The position numbers and the translations under genes are program-made. From positions 1 to 31,607 of the IMG/VR virus record IMGVR_UViG_3300037011_000258: a stretch of DNA of 31,607 nt; one strand, written 5' to 3'. Shown here piece by piece: positions 20,661-28,700 of the stretch. The stretch is from a virus. Position 1 is the first letter of the stretch; every line of letters starts with the position of its first letter. The notes under the pieces are model-generated. The model ran no database searches. It had not been told where the DNA came from and was given only the letters and a program-made list of their open reading frames with translations.

Positions 20661-22415
20661 TCAGCCCTTGGCAGCCCACGAGTCGCCCGAGGCTGTTTCA
20701 ACCACGACGGGGACGGCCTTGAAGAAGGGCTGGGCTCCCTCCACCATGCCGTCGTGCAAATCCTTCTCCGTCGCCTTGATCAGCTCGGGGTCGTCGTCCA
20801 CTTCCAGCAGGATCTCGTCGTGGACCATGTGGACCATCTTCGCCCGTCCACCATACTGCTTGAGCTTTTGGTAGACAAGAGGCAAAGCGGCCTTCAGCCC
20901 ATCGGCGTTGGTCGATTGCACCGGGTGGTTGAAGTATTCGTTGTACTCGTCCCCCTCCAAGTAGCGCAAGCGGCCCCCGAGGGACCGCGCGATGTGCCGC
21001 TGCATCTCCACGTGCTTCACGTGGTCGTGCCACGCCTCCACGCCGGGGTACAGCGCGAAGTACGCCTCGCGGAACTTCTCGGCCTGGTTCAGCGTCATGT
21101 GAACGCCGTAGTCCGACTGCGCGTAGACGACCAGCTTCTTCGCCTGCATCCCGAAGCAGAAGCCGAAGTTGACCGGCTTCGCCATCTGCCGGTACTCCTT
21201 CGTCACCTGCTCCGGGGGGCACTTCATCATCGCCGCCGCCGTCTTGCGGTGGACATCGCCGCCGGTCTGGTACGTCTCCAGCAGCACCTTGTCCCGGGAG
21301 ATTTCCGCCACCACCCGCAACTCGATCTGGCTGTAGTCCGCCCCCACGATAAGATGCCCCGGCTCCGCCCGGAAGCACGCCCGGAAGACCTTCTCCCGAG
21401 GGATCGCCTGGAGGTTGGGGTTCGAGGTCGCGTAGCGCCCCGTCAACAGCATCGGGTAGTAGTCCGGGTGAATCCGGTTGGTCCGGGGGTCGATGAAGGA
21501 AAGGTACTCCTCCCCGAAGGCGTCGAGCTTCTTCTGCACCTTGCGGTACTGGAGCAGCCGCTGGATGACCTTGCTCTTGCCCGCGATCATCGCCAGCGTG
21601 CCCTTGTTGGTGTCGGGGATGTCGAAGCCGAGCTTGCGGATCGACTTGAGCATCTGCGGCGGCGAGTCGATGTTGAAGGTCGGGTCGAACCCCGGCAGCA
21701 TCATCTGGTTGGTGGGCGAGGGCAGCTCCCGCAACAAGCGGCGGTGCAGGTCTTCCGCCTCGCCCTGGTTCCGAGCCGTCAACGCCCGCCACATCGCCTT
21801 GTCGAGGTAGAACCCCGCCAGCTCGATGGCGGCTTCGGGAAGGAGCGCCCCGAACTCGATGGCCGCGATGCGGTTCAACCCGGCCGCCGCCAGCTTGGGC
21901 TTCATCACCTGGCGGAGCGCCCCCATGTAGGCCACGTCGCTGACGGCATAGCGAAGCTGCTGGTAGGTCAGCTCCTCGGCCCAGTTGGACCCGCCCAAGT
22001 CCTCCGTCGGGGGTGGCTCGGACAGCTCGCGGCTGTAGATCGAGTAGAGGTCATGGTGGTAACCCTTCCCGTTGTGGATGAGGGCGCTGGCGCGGAAGGT
22101 GTCGAACAGCCGCTTCAACTCGATGCCGTACTTGTGCAGCAGCCACTTCTGCTCGAACTTGAGGTTCTGGCCGACGATTACCCCCGGGTAAGTACGAAGC
22201 ACCGTGTCGATGGGGCCGAGGGTCTTGGTCTTGAATAGGTCGATGACGTAGAGGCGGAAGTCGCAGCAGAACTGCATCAGCCGGATCTCACCGTCCCACG
22301 GGGACTTGGCCGTGGTTTCGATGTCGAGGCCGATCCACTCCTGCGCCTCGATGTCGCGGGCCAAAGCGGCGAGGCCCTCCTCGGTGGTGATGAGGGTGTG
22401 CGAGAGCAGCGCCAT
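20661..22415 (-). CDS. polA: DNA polymerase I-type (family A) with 3'-5' exonuclease
   Basis: This 584-residue replicative-type phage polymerase lacks a 5' nuclease domain. Exonuclease: Exo I IGLDIETT (D31, E33), Exo II GQNLKFE (N84, E88 where Asp is usual), Exo III YAVSD (Y156, D160). Polymerase: TGRYATSNPNLQAIP, motif A VGADYSQIELR (D360), O-helix RQMAKPVNFGFCFG (R409, K413, F417, F421) and motif C MVHDEILLEV (H532, D533, E534). By alignment with E. coli Pol I, F417 equals F762 and F421 replaces Y766. AGGA lies 4 bases before the ATG. The gene is 7 bases after a small unknown gene and is followed by kamA. Family A replication is unlike T4, which uses family B. Confidence 0.95.
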   Translation of the reverse strand: MALLSHTLITTEEGLAALARDIEAQEWIGLDIETTAKSPWDGEIRLMQFCCDFRLYVIDLFKTKTLGPIDTVLRTYPGVIVGQNLKFEQKWLLHKYGIELKRLFDTFRASALIHNGKGYHHDLYSIYSRELSEPPPTEDLGGSNWAEELTYQQLRYAVSDVAYMGALRQVMKPKLAAAGLNRIAAIEFGALLPEAAIELAGFYLDKAMWRALTARNQGEAEDLHRRLLRELPSPTNQMMLPGFDPTFNIDSPPQMLKSIRKLGFDIPDTNKGTLAMIAGKSKVIQRLLQYRKVQKKLDAFGEEYLSFIDPRTNRIHPDYYPMLLTGRYATSNPNLQAIPREKVFRACFRAEPGHLIVGADYSQIELRVVAEISRDKVLLETYQTGGDVHRKTAAAMMKCPPEQVTKEYRQMAKPVNFGFCFGMQAKKLVVYAQSDYGVHMTLNQAEKFREAYFALYPGVEAWHDHVKHVEMQRHIARSLGGRLRYLEGDEYNEYFNHPVQSTNADGLKAALPLVYQKLKQYGGRAKMVHMVHDEILLEVDDDPELIKATEKDLHDGMVEGAQPFFKAVPVVVETASGDSWAAKG

Positions 22416-22421
22416 CGCGTC

Positions 22422-22709
22422 CTACAACAGCCCGGCGTCAGCCAAGCCGTTCAGGTAGTCGGCGGCACGCCGCCACGCCACCTCGGCCTGGCCGACGGCG
22501 GCCACGAAATCCTCCCACGCCCCGCCCGTGGAGAAGAACGCGACCGCCGCGATGCTGGCCGCCGCCTCGGCCTTGATGACGGCGTCCCACAACTTGGGCT
22601 CCTGCTCCGTGAGCCACGCCACCCCGGCGGCCCAGCCCATCTGCGGCAGCTTGTCCACGCGGTCGTGCATCTCGCGGAGAACCGCGAGCACCTCCTCGCG
22701 CACAGTCAC
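22422..22709 (-). CDS. Small helical protein, unknown
   Basis: This protein of about 93-95 residues fills the gap between the S66-like gene and the polymerase. It overlaps the S66 stop by 4 bases (GTGA). The likely start is the GTG at 22703, which has GGAG 8 bases upstream; the GTG at 22709 is an alternative. The sequence is helical: REEVLAVLREMHDRVDKL, GVAWLTEQEPKLWDAVIKAE, an Ala-rich helix, then AWRRAADYLNGLADAGLL. No family or membrane signature is convincing. Function unknown. Confidence 0.68.
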   Translation of the reverse strand: MTVREEVLAVLREMHDRVDKLPQMGWAAGVAWLTEQEPKLWDAVIKAEAAASIAAVAFFSTGGAWEDFVAAVGQAEVAWRRAADYLNGLADAGLL

Positions 22710-23632
22710 CACTCCACCGCGACTTCTCCATCTCCGATGGTGAGCGTGGCCGGAACCCCCAGCGGCACCAACACCCCCAACTTCGAGCGCCCCCACGGCA
22801 CGCCCCCCACCACCGGACACGTGGGCGGGAGCGAGTGCTCCATGATGGTGAAGATGTCGGGGAAGGGCATGGCGGGGCCGTCGATGTCCTCCACCCCCGG
22901 GCCCTCGACCTCGACCTCCCCGAACGCGATGCCCGCCACCGCGTCCAACTCCCGCGCCAGCTCGATGCGCTGCATCAGGAACCAGAACAGGTACTCGTGC
23001 TCCCCCGGCGTGTTCCAGCCGTGCTCCTCCAACAGCAGGATGGCCCCGGCGAGCGGCGGGCAGTAGGGCGTCCCGAGTAGCTGCGACACCACCGCGAAGT
23101 TTCCCGCCAGCAAGGGTCCCTTCACCTCCCCAGGACGAACCACGTCGGCGTACTCGCGGATGCTCGACACGGAGGAGCGGTGCTGGAAGATGCACAGCGC
23201 CTGTTCAAGATCCTTAGCCTCCTCGTCGCTCACGCACGCCACCGTGGGGCCGTAGTAGGCCGGGCGGCCCCACTTGACTGCCTGCCACAGCAGGAAGGTG
23301 CTGTCGGAGAAACCCACCAGCGGGGTGGGCGGCACCTTCTCCTGCATCTGGTCGGCGTAGAACTGCTCCAGCCGAGGGAGCAGCCCGTAGGCCCCCATCC
23401 CTCCGTCGGCGAACCAGATCACGTCCAGCGTGGGGTCGCGCAGCATCGCCACCAGCTCGTCCCCCCGCTCGTTCACGCGCAGGTAGGGCGAGGACCGGGG
23501 CGGCCGGGACTTCAACTCCGGCCCCAGCACCACCTCGCAGTCGAGACTCTCCAGCACCTCGATGCCCCGCGCCACCGACGCCATGTCCGGGCGGTCGCTC
23601 GGACACGGGATGCCCACACGCATCTTCTTCAT
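22706..23632 (-). CDS. S66 peptidase-like protein (LD-carboxypeptidase/MccF type), altered His
   Basis: This 308-residue protein follows the S66 family layout: WFADGGMGAYGLLPRLE (73-89), nucleophile elbow LVGFSDSTFLLWQA with S109, GPLLAGNFAVVSQLLGTPY (172-190), ILLLEEHGW with the catalytic Glu candidate at 202/203, and the C-terminal GGVPWGRSKLGVLVPLG (276-292). S66 enzymes are Ser-Glu-His hydrolases that trim peptidoglycan tetrapeptides or detoxify microcin C-type peptide-nucleotides. In the usual GxPxGH motif the His is Arg here (R282; codon CGC, one change from CAC), so the triad appears incomplete. No signal peptide is visible, so it acts inside the cell. It has its own promoter with a near-leaderless ATG. 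Confidence 0.82.
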   Translation of the reverse strand: MKKMRVGIPCPSDRPDMASVARGIEVLESLDCEVVLGPELKSRPPRSSPYLRVNERGDELVAMLRDPTLDVIWFADGGMGAYGLLPRLEQFYADQMQEKVPPTPLVGFSDSTFLLWQAVKWGRPAYYGPTVACVSDEEAKDLEQALCIFQHRSSVSSIREYADVVRPGEVKGPLLAGNFAVVSQLLGTPYCPPLAGAILLLEEHGWNTPGEHEYLFWFLMQRIELARELDAVAGIAFGEVEVEGPGVEDIDGPAMPFPDIFTIMEHSLPPTCPVVGGVPWGRSKLGVLVPLGVPATLTIGDGEVAVEW

Positions 23633-23638
23633 GGGCTC

Positions 23639-23667
23639 ACCGTATCAGGGACTTAGCAGGTTGTCAA
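23639..23667 (-). promoter_or_regulatory. Promoter with perfect -35, near-leaderless start
   Basis: On the minus strand, TTGACA (23667-23662) is followed after exactly 17 bases by TACGGT (23644-23639), which keeps the TA and final T of the -10 consensus. The ATG of the S66-like gene starts 6 bases after this box, so the transcript would be essentially leaderless, though a GGTGAG SD-like site overlaps the -10. The -35 box contains the TGA stop of the upstream ATP-grasp gene. The layout matches the promoter at 10723-10752. Confidence 0.55.
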
Positions 23668-25019
23668 GGACGAACGGGCGGGCGCAGCGGCGAGGTCCAG
23701 TTGTGCCGGGTGGACCGGGCGAGGTCGCTGATCCAGCCCTCCCCCAGCACGTAGCGGTAGATGGTGTCCACCCGCTTCTGCAACTCCTTCAAGATGCGCG
23801 GGCTGTCCACGATGGCCTGGTTGATGTGCGCCTCGTCCGCCAAGTCCTCCACCAGCTTCACCGCGTCCGGCAGCGTGTCGCCGATGCCCACGTAGCCGCC
23901 CCGACGCGGGGGCTTCGGCTGCACCGCCAGGTTCAGCCAGCGACCCCCCGCCATGCGCGCCGGCCACGTCGGGAAGAAGGACACCAGCTCGTCGATGAGC
24001 GGCAGCTCCCGGCCCGGCGGCAGCGTGATCTCCAGCGGCACCGTCAGATCACCGTCCTCCATCCGCACGTTGACGATGGTGGCGACCTTGCCCATGTACC
24101 GCTCGTGGACCGGGATGCCGCTCTTGCCCGTCGCCACCCCCAGCAGCAGCTTGCCGAGGTCCTCGGTGCAGTGGCAGAAGAACTCGGTCATGCCACAGCC
24201 CCACCGAGGGGTCCACTCCAAGTAGTAGAACTTGTCGCCCACCAGCATCCCGTTGATGTCGAACATCCCCCGGTGCTTGGCCTCCTTCAGCCGGGCCGTG
24301 AGCTTCTTCCGGTCGATGAAGCGGTCGCCGGGGATGCGGAGGTCGTAGACGAACCCCCCGTTGGCGTCGTAGCTGACGTACAGGTCACCCACGATCTCCT
24401 CGCCGTTGAACCAGCCCCCCACCGCCACCTCGGTCCCCTCCAGCACCTCTTGGAGGTAGAACCCCTTGCGCTCGCGCCCGAACGGCACCGTCACCGCCAT
24501 GCGCCGTGCGATGTCCACGATGTCGTTCCCCTGCGGGTCCGTGGACACGATGGTCTCGGAGGCGTCCCGCAGCGTCTGGTCGAGCTTCAGCACGTAGGGC
24601 TGTGGGTGGGCCTCGACGTAGTCGGCCAGGTCGTCGGCGCTGTGGAACTCCTTCTGCCACGGCACCAAGATGCCCGCCTCCTTGGCAACCGTGTTCCCGA
24701 AGCCCCGGTCCAGCTCAAGCTGGGTCGCCCACGGCCCCGGCCCGGCCACCGGCACCCCGTGGTCGCGCAGGAACTTGACGACGTGGCCTCGGTGCTCCGA
24801 GCCGGTGATCGTCGCCACGTCCGCCCAGTCGATCCAGCGCATCCAGCCCTCGGGGGCGAGCGTCACCCCCTTCAGCCCAGCGCCCAGGAAGTCGGCAATC
24901 GGCGAGTCGCTGTCCGGCCCCCACACCGTCGCGTAGACCACCTCGTGGCCGTCACGCACCAGCCGCTGCACAATCGGCAGCCCCAGGAACAGGATGTGAT
25001 CGACTACGAGCACTCGCAC
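23664..25019 (-). CDS. PurD-like ATP-grasp ligase of unknown substrate
   Basis: This 451-residue protein starts at GTG with AAGGAG 7 bases upstream (VRVLVVDHILFLGLP). It has the ATP-grasp order seen in glycinamide ribonucleotide synthetase (PurD) relatives: a Rossmann-like N-terminus, VPVAGPGPWATQLELDRGFG (89-108), YVLKLDQTL (142-150, ATP-binding Lys), EVLEGTEVAVGGWFNG (191-206), RGMFDINGMLVG and YYLEWTPRWGCGMTE (266-280). The usual metal-binding ExN is ExT here (E268, T270). A Cys-rich spot (GCG, CHC) lies at about 274-284. Purine synthesis is unlikely, since no other pur gene is near and the N-domain differs; a carboxylate-amine ligase with another substrate fits better. It overlaps the upstream small gene by 16 bases. 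Confidence 0.75.
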   Translation of the reverse strand: MRVLVVDHILFLGLPIVQRLVRDGHEVVYATVWGPDSDSPIADFLGAGLKGVTLAPEGWMRWIDWADVATITGSEHRGHVVKFLRDHGVPVAGPGPWATQLELDRGFGNTVAKEAGILVPWQKEFHSADDLADYVEAHPQPYVLKLDQTLRDASETIVSTDPQGNDIVDIARRMAVTVPFGRERKGFYLQEVLEGTEVAVGGWFNGEEIVGDLYVSYDANGGFVYDLRIPGDRFIDRKKLTARLKEAKHRGMFDINGMLVGDKFYYLEWTPRWGCGMTEFFCHCTEDLGKLLLGVATGKSGIPVHERYMGKVATIVNVRMEDGDLTVPLEITLPPGRELPLIDELVSFFPTWPARMAGGRWLNLAVQPKPPRRGGYVGIGDTLPDAVKLVEDLADEAHINQAIVDSPRILKELQKRVDTIYRYVLGEGWISDLARSTRHNWTSPLRPPVRP

Positions 25020-25309
25020 GGCCTGACTCCTTCCTGCGTGAGCAGGAGCAGCTCCACGCCACACAGCTTTGCGCGACGCCGCACCCGTGGCAAGTCTTGG
25101 GCCGAGCAGCCCGCCACCAGCATCCGCTTGACCACCCGCACCTTACCCTGAATCGGCACCCGCCCACTGAGGAAGCCGAAGCGCCACAAGTCGATGGGTT
25201 CCTCGGAGAGCAGCTTGGAGAAGCTCCCCACTGTCATCCGCAGGGAGGGCAGCACCAAGAAGCAGACCTCACCGGCCGCCGCGTTGGCGGCAAACTCCTT
25301 CACGTTCAC
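25004..25309 (-). CDS. Hypothetical protein, about 101 residues
   Basis: This short soluble protein begins VNVKEFAANAAAGEVCFLVL, continues MTVGSFSKLLSEEPIDLWRF and a basic stretch RVVKRMLVAGCSAQDLPRVR, and ends GVRPCECS. It is of unknown family. GGAG lies 5 bases before the GTG at 25309, better than an upstream GTG at 25327 that would overlap the previous gene. Its 3' end overlaps the ATP-grasp start by 16 bases, so the two are probably translated together, and it may be a partner of that enzyme. Confidence 0.68.
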   Translation of the reverse strand: MNVKEFAANAAAGEVCFLVLPSLRMTVGSFSKLLSEEPIDLWRFGFLSGRVPIQGKVRVVKRMLVAGCSAQDLPRVRRRAKLCGVELLLLTQEGVRPCECS

Positions 25310-25311
25310 CG

Positions 25312-25722
25312 CTACTCCGTCCACCACTCGGGAAGGAAGTCGTGGCGGTAGTGCGTCCGCAACTCCTCGTCGGAGGTGAAGTGCTGACGGAGATCGTCAT
25401 AGCCGCCGATGCTCATGTACGACCAGTTGTGCAGCGTCAGGGGCTCGAACCGCCACACCACCACCGGGTCATCCGACTCGAACCCCTGGTGCAGCCGATC
25501 TACCACGTCAATGACCCCGCCCTCGTCCTTCACCACGTCACCGAAGATGAAGTGGTTCTTGTTGTCGTACGAGTTGGTCACGAACTCGATGACCGCCTCG
25601 TCCTGGTCGGTGTCGGGGTTCTGCTGCGTCCCCGGCTTCACCCCCAGCGCCACGAAGTCGAGGCCGTAGTAGTTGTCCGACACCACTCGCAGCCGGTACA
25701 CCTGATTGAAGTTGAACGGCAT
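25312..25722 (-). CDS. Hypothetical acidic protein, 136 residues
   Basis: This acidic, Tyr/Trp/His-rich protein contains FNFNQVYRLRVVSDNYYGLD, then EFVTNSYDNKNHFIFGDVV, then DPVVVWRFEPLTLHNWSYMS and an acidic C-terminus ending LPEWWTE. The pattern suggests a compact beta-rich domain. No family recognised. The ATG begins 2 bases before the stop of the giant upstream gene ends, with only a weak SD, so translation likely depends on upstream readthrough of ribosomes. Confidence 0.68.
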   Translation of the reverse strand: MPFNFNQVYRLRVVSDNYYGLDFVALGVKPGTQQNPDTDQDEAVIEFVTNSYDNKNHFIFGDVVKDEGGVIDVVDRLHQGFESDDPVVVWRFEPLTLHNWSYMSIGGYDDLRQHFTSDEELRTHYRHDFLPEWWTE

Positions 25723-25723
25723 G

Positions 25724-28700
25724 TCAGTACCCCAGCGGTTTCACGTACTTTTCGTAGATGTCCTTCATCGAGTCCTCGACCACGATGAAGTCGTCGATGG
25801 GCACCCCATTCACCTCTTGGAGGCCCCGCTTCTTGGCAGCCTTGATCAGCTCCGTGCGCGCGTGGGCCGTCTGGCAGGTGATGCGCGCGATCTTCTCGAC
25901 CTGGACACCGCGCCGGAAGCTCGTCTCCATCCCCGTCTTGTGGCTCCCCGCCAGCCCGTTGTACTGGGTGTCCACCGACGAGCGGTTGTCCCAGCGGTGG
26001 TCCCCCTTCTTGCACGCGCCGAAGTGGTCCGAGGGGTGCGAGTACACGTCCAGCCGGTCCATCACATCCGGCACGAGGATGGCCTGGTACATCTTGTGCC
26101 ACGCCTGCGACGTGATGCCGTAGTTCAACCCGGCCTCCGCCACCGGCTGGGTGAGGATGCCATCGCCCGAGCCCGTGTTGATGTCCTCGTGGTACGACAC
26201 CCCGTTCTTGGGGATGCCGTGGAGGTTGCGCTCGTGGATGCCGAGCAGGCCGGTTTCCAGCACGGACAGCGCCGCCGAGGTGTCGGAGATCCCGTTCTCC
26301 AAGAACTTGAGCTGGCCCTTGGCGACCTTCTTCCAGCGCCCCTTGAGCACCGGCGTCGAGTAGCCGGGCAGCACCTCCTGCTCCTCGATGTTCTCCAGGT
26401 CCTCGTCCTTGATCCCGAGCTTCTTCAGCTTCTCCTTCAGGCCCACGAGGGTTCGGTCGCCTTCGTTCTCGTCGAGAGCATCCGACCCGTGGGGGTCGAG
26501 CGTCCAGTAGAGCCGACTGAGCCGGACGATGTCGCGCTCCTCGGGCGTCGGGTCGCGGAGTACCTCCTTCGACAGCCCCGGCTTCGCCTTGTCCAGCAAC
26601 TCCGCCAGCGCCTGCGCCGGGGTCTGTCCCGCCTTCGGCTTCACCTTGGCGTAGACGCCCCCCATGTAGGAATACTTGTCCGTACCCGCCGCCAGATGCA
26701 GTTCCGAGTCCCCCTCCGACCACATGCGCGTCGACACCGTGTCCATGTTGCTGCCGGACTCGACGATGGCGTCCTGCGAGTCATCGTACTTGCCCAGCGG
26801 GAAGCCGTAGGTGCCGCTGGTGCCCTTCGTCTTCAGCCCCGTCCACGTCGGCTTCCGCAGCTTGAAGTGGAACAGGAAGTAGGGCTTGCCGTCGGACCCG
26901 ATGTATTTCTTCGCCTTGGCGCAGTTGCCCTCGACCATCCCCCCGTCGGAGGAGAACCGCTTGCCGTGCCGCGACAGGTGCAGCTCGTGGAGCTTCTTCA
27001 CCTCGGCCGCGTTCGGGAGGGCCTTCGGCGAGGCCGTCTTGGGGTTGTCGGGGAAGTAGCGCGGCTTGTCCGGCTGGATCGACGCCCCCTTGCTGGGCGA
27101 CTCGACCTCGACCTCCATCTCCACCTCGGCCGCGTCGTAGTCCTTCTTGTGGAACGACATGATGTGGTAGTAGCCGCCGGTGACGAGGGGGCCCACCGGC
27201 TTCAGCCCCATCTTCTTGGCGAACTGCTCCATCTTCTCCGTGGGCTCGGACTTGGGCATCTTCAGCGTGATCTTCGTCGTGTCCTCGCCCGCATCGTTCT
27301 TGAACGGGTACTCCTTCATCCCGTCCTCGGCCGCCTGCTGCTTGGCCGTACGCTTCACCTTCTTCTTCTTCGGCCCCGCGTCGACACCCGTGTCCCAGCC
27401 GCCAGCGAACGAGAACCCTCCGGCCCCACCCGTGGCGAACCGCTTGTGGTACAGCCCCGTCAGGAACTTCTCGAAGTCCTTGCGGACGTGCAGCTTCCGC
27501 TGACGGACCTTGTCGAGCAACTCCTCCTGCGCCTCGGGCTTGCCGGGGAACATCGACTCGGCGTACTTGCGGTAGTTCTCGACGTAGGCTTCGGTGTCGA
27601 TCTTGTCGATCTGGTCCACGTACGGCGCCAGCGCCTCGGGATTGAAGTTGAACTTGTCGTCCGCCCAGTCGTTCCAGAACTGGTTGTAGTAGGGAGGCTT
27701 CTCCCCGTGGTGGTCGCTGTTGGGCTTGTAGTTCGTGCTCAGCTTGTCGTCGCCGAGGAAGCGGAGCCCCTGCTCCTTGTCCACCCCGATGACGTGCCCG
27801 TTCACCCGCAGGAGGTTGGCGTCGAAGCTGTCATGCTGCGACCCGAGCCAATCGAGCAGATGCTCAGAGGCCACGTCCAGCTTCTCCGAGTCGGACAGCG
27901 CGGCCGGGGCCACCCCCACGAGGTTCGTCGCCCCGGACAGCAGCGGCTGGAGCGTCCCGACCGAACCGCCGACCTTGGCGACCCCCACCTCCAAGTGCTC
28001 CGGCTTCACCAGCTTCGCCACCCGCGAGAAGGCGGCCTGCACCTCCGCCGCATAGGGCTTGGCGGCTGACCCCGACCCCTTCAGCGTCGCCTTCTTGAAC
28101 AGGTACTGCTTGCCGTCCGGGCCGTCGTAGATCGTCTTGTCCCCGGCCCCGCCCAGGTACTTGCCGCTCTTGGGGTTGGTGAGCGACCCCATCGCCGGCA
28201 AACTCCCGCCCCCACCGAAGCCGCCGCCCGAGGGGAGGCTCGGGAGGGACGGAGCCGCACCCACCCCACCGAGCCCCGCCACGGCCGCCGCCGACGCGGC
28301 AGCCGCCGCCTTCTTGCCCTTGGCCTTGTGGGTCTTGGGCGGCAGCGGAGGAGCCTCGGGGTCCTTCGGCTTGACCGCGCTGGGCAACTCGGCAGCCGAA
28401 CCACCCAGCGACCCCTCGACGTTCTGGGCGAGGTGCTTCCAATCCGCCCCGTACTCCTCGTCCCACGACTTGGCGAGGTCGTCGTCGTCCTTGGCGGCGT
28501 CGATCATCGCCGAGGCCGACCCGTAGCTCTTGAGCGTCGAACCGAGCTGGACGAGCTTCTTCCAGTCCTTCCCGAACAACTCGGGGATCTTGTCAGGCTC
28601 GGGGACCGCCACCTCGTAGTCCTCGGCCGACCCGTAGTTCGAGACCGCCTTGAGGATGCTGGGCAGGAAGGCGAAGCCGTCCGGCTTCAGGTCCAGCTTC

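Noticed and set aside
22710-23195. Extension of the small gene before the polymerase to a 257-codon frame
   Set aside because: The extra part is a Gly/Arg-rich shadow of the S66-like gene; GTG starts at 22709 or 22703 fit the overlap and SD.
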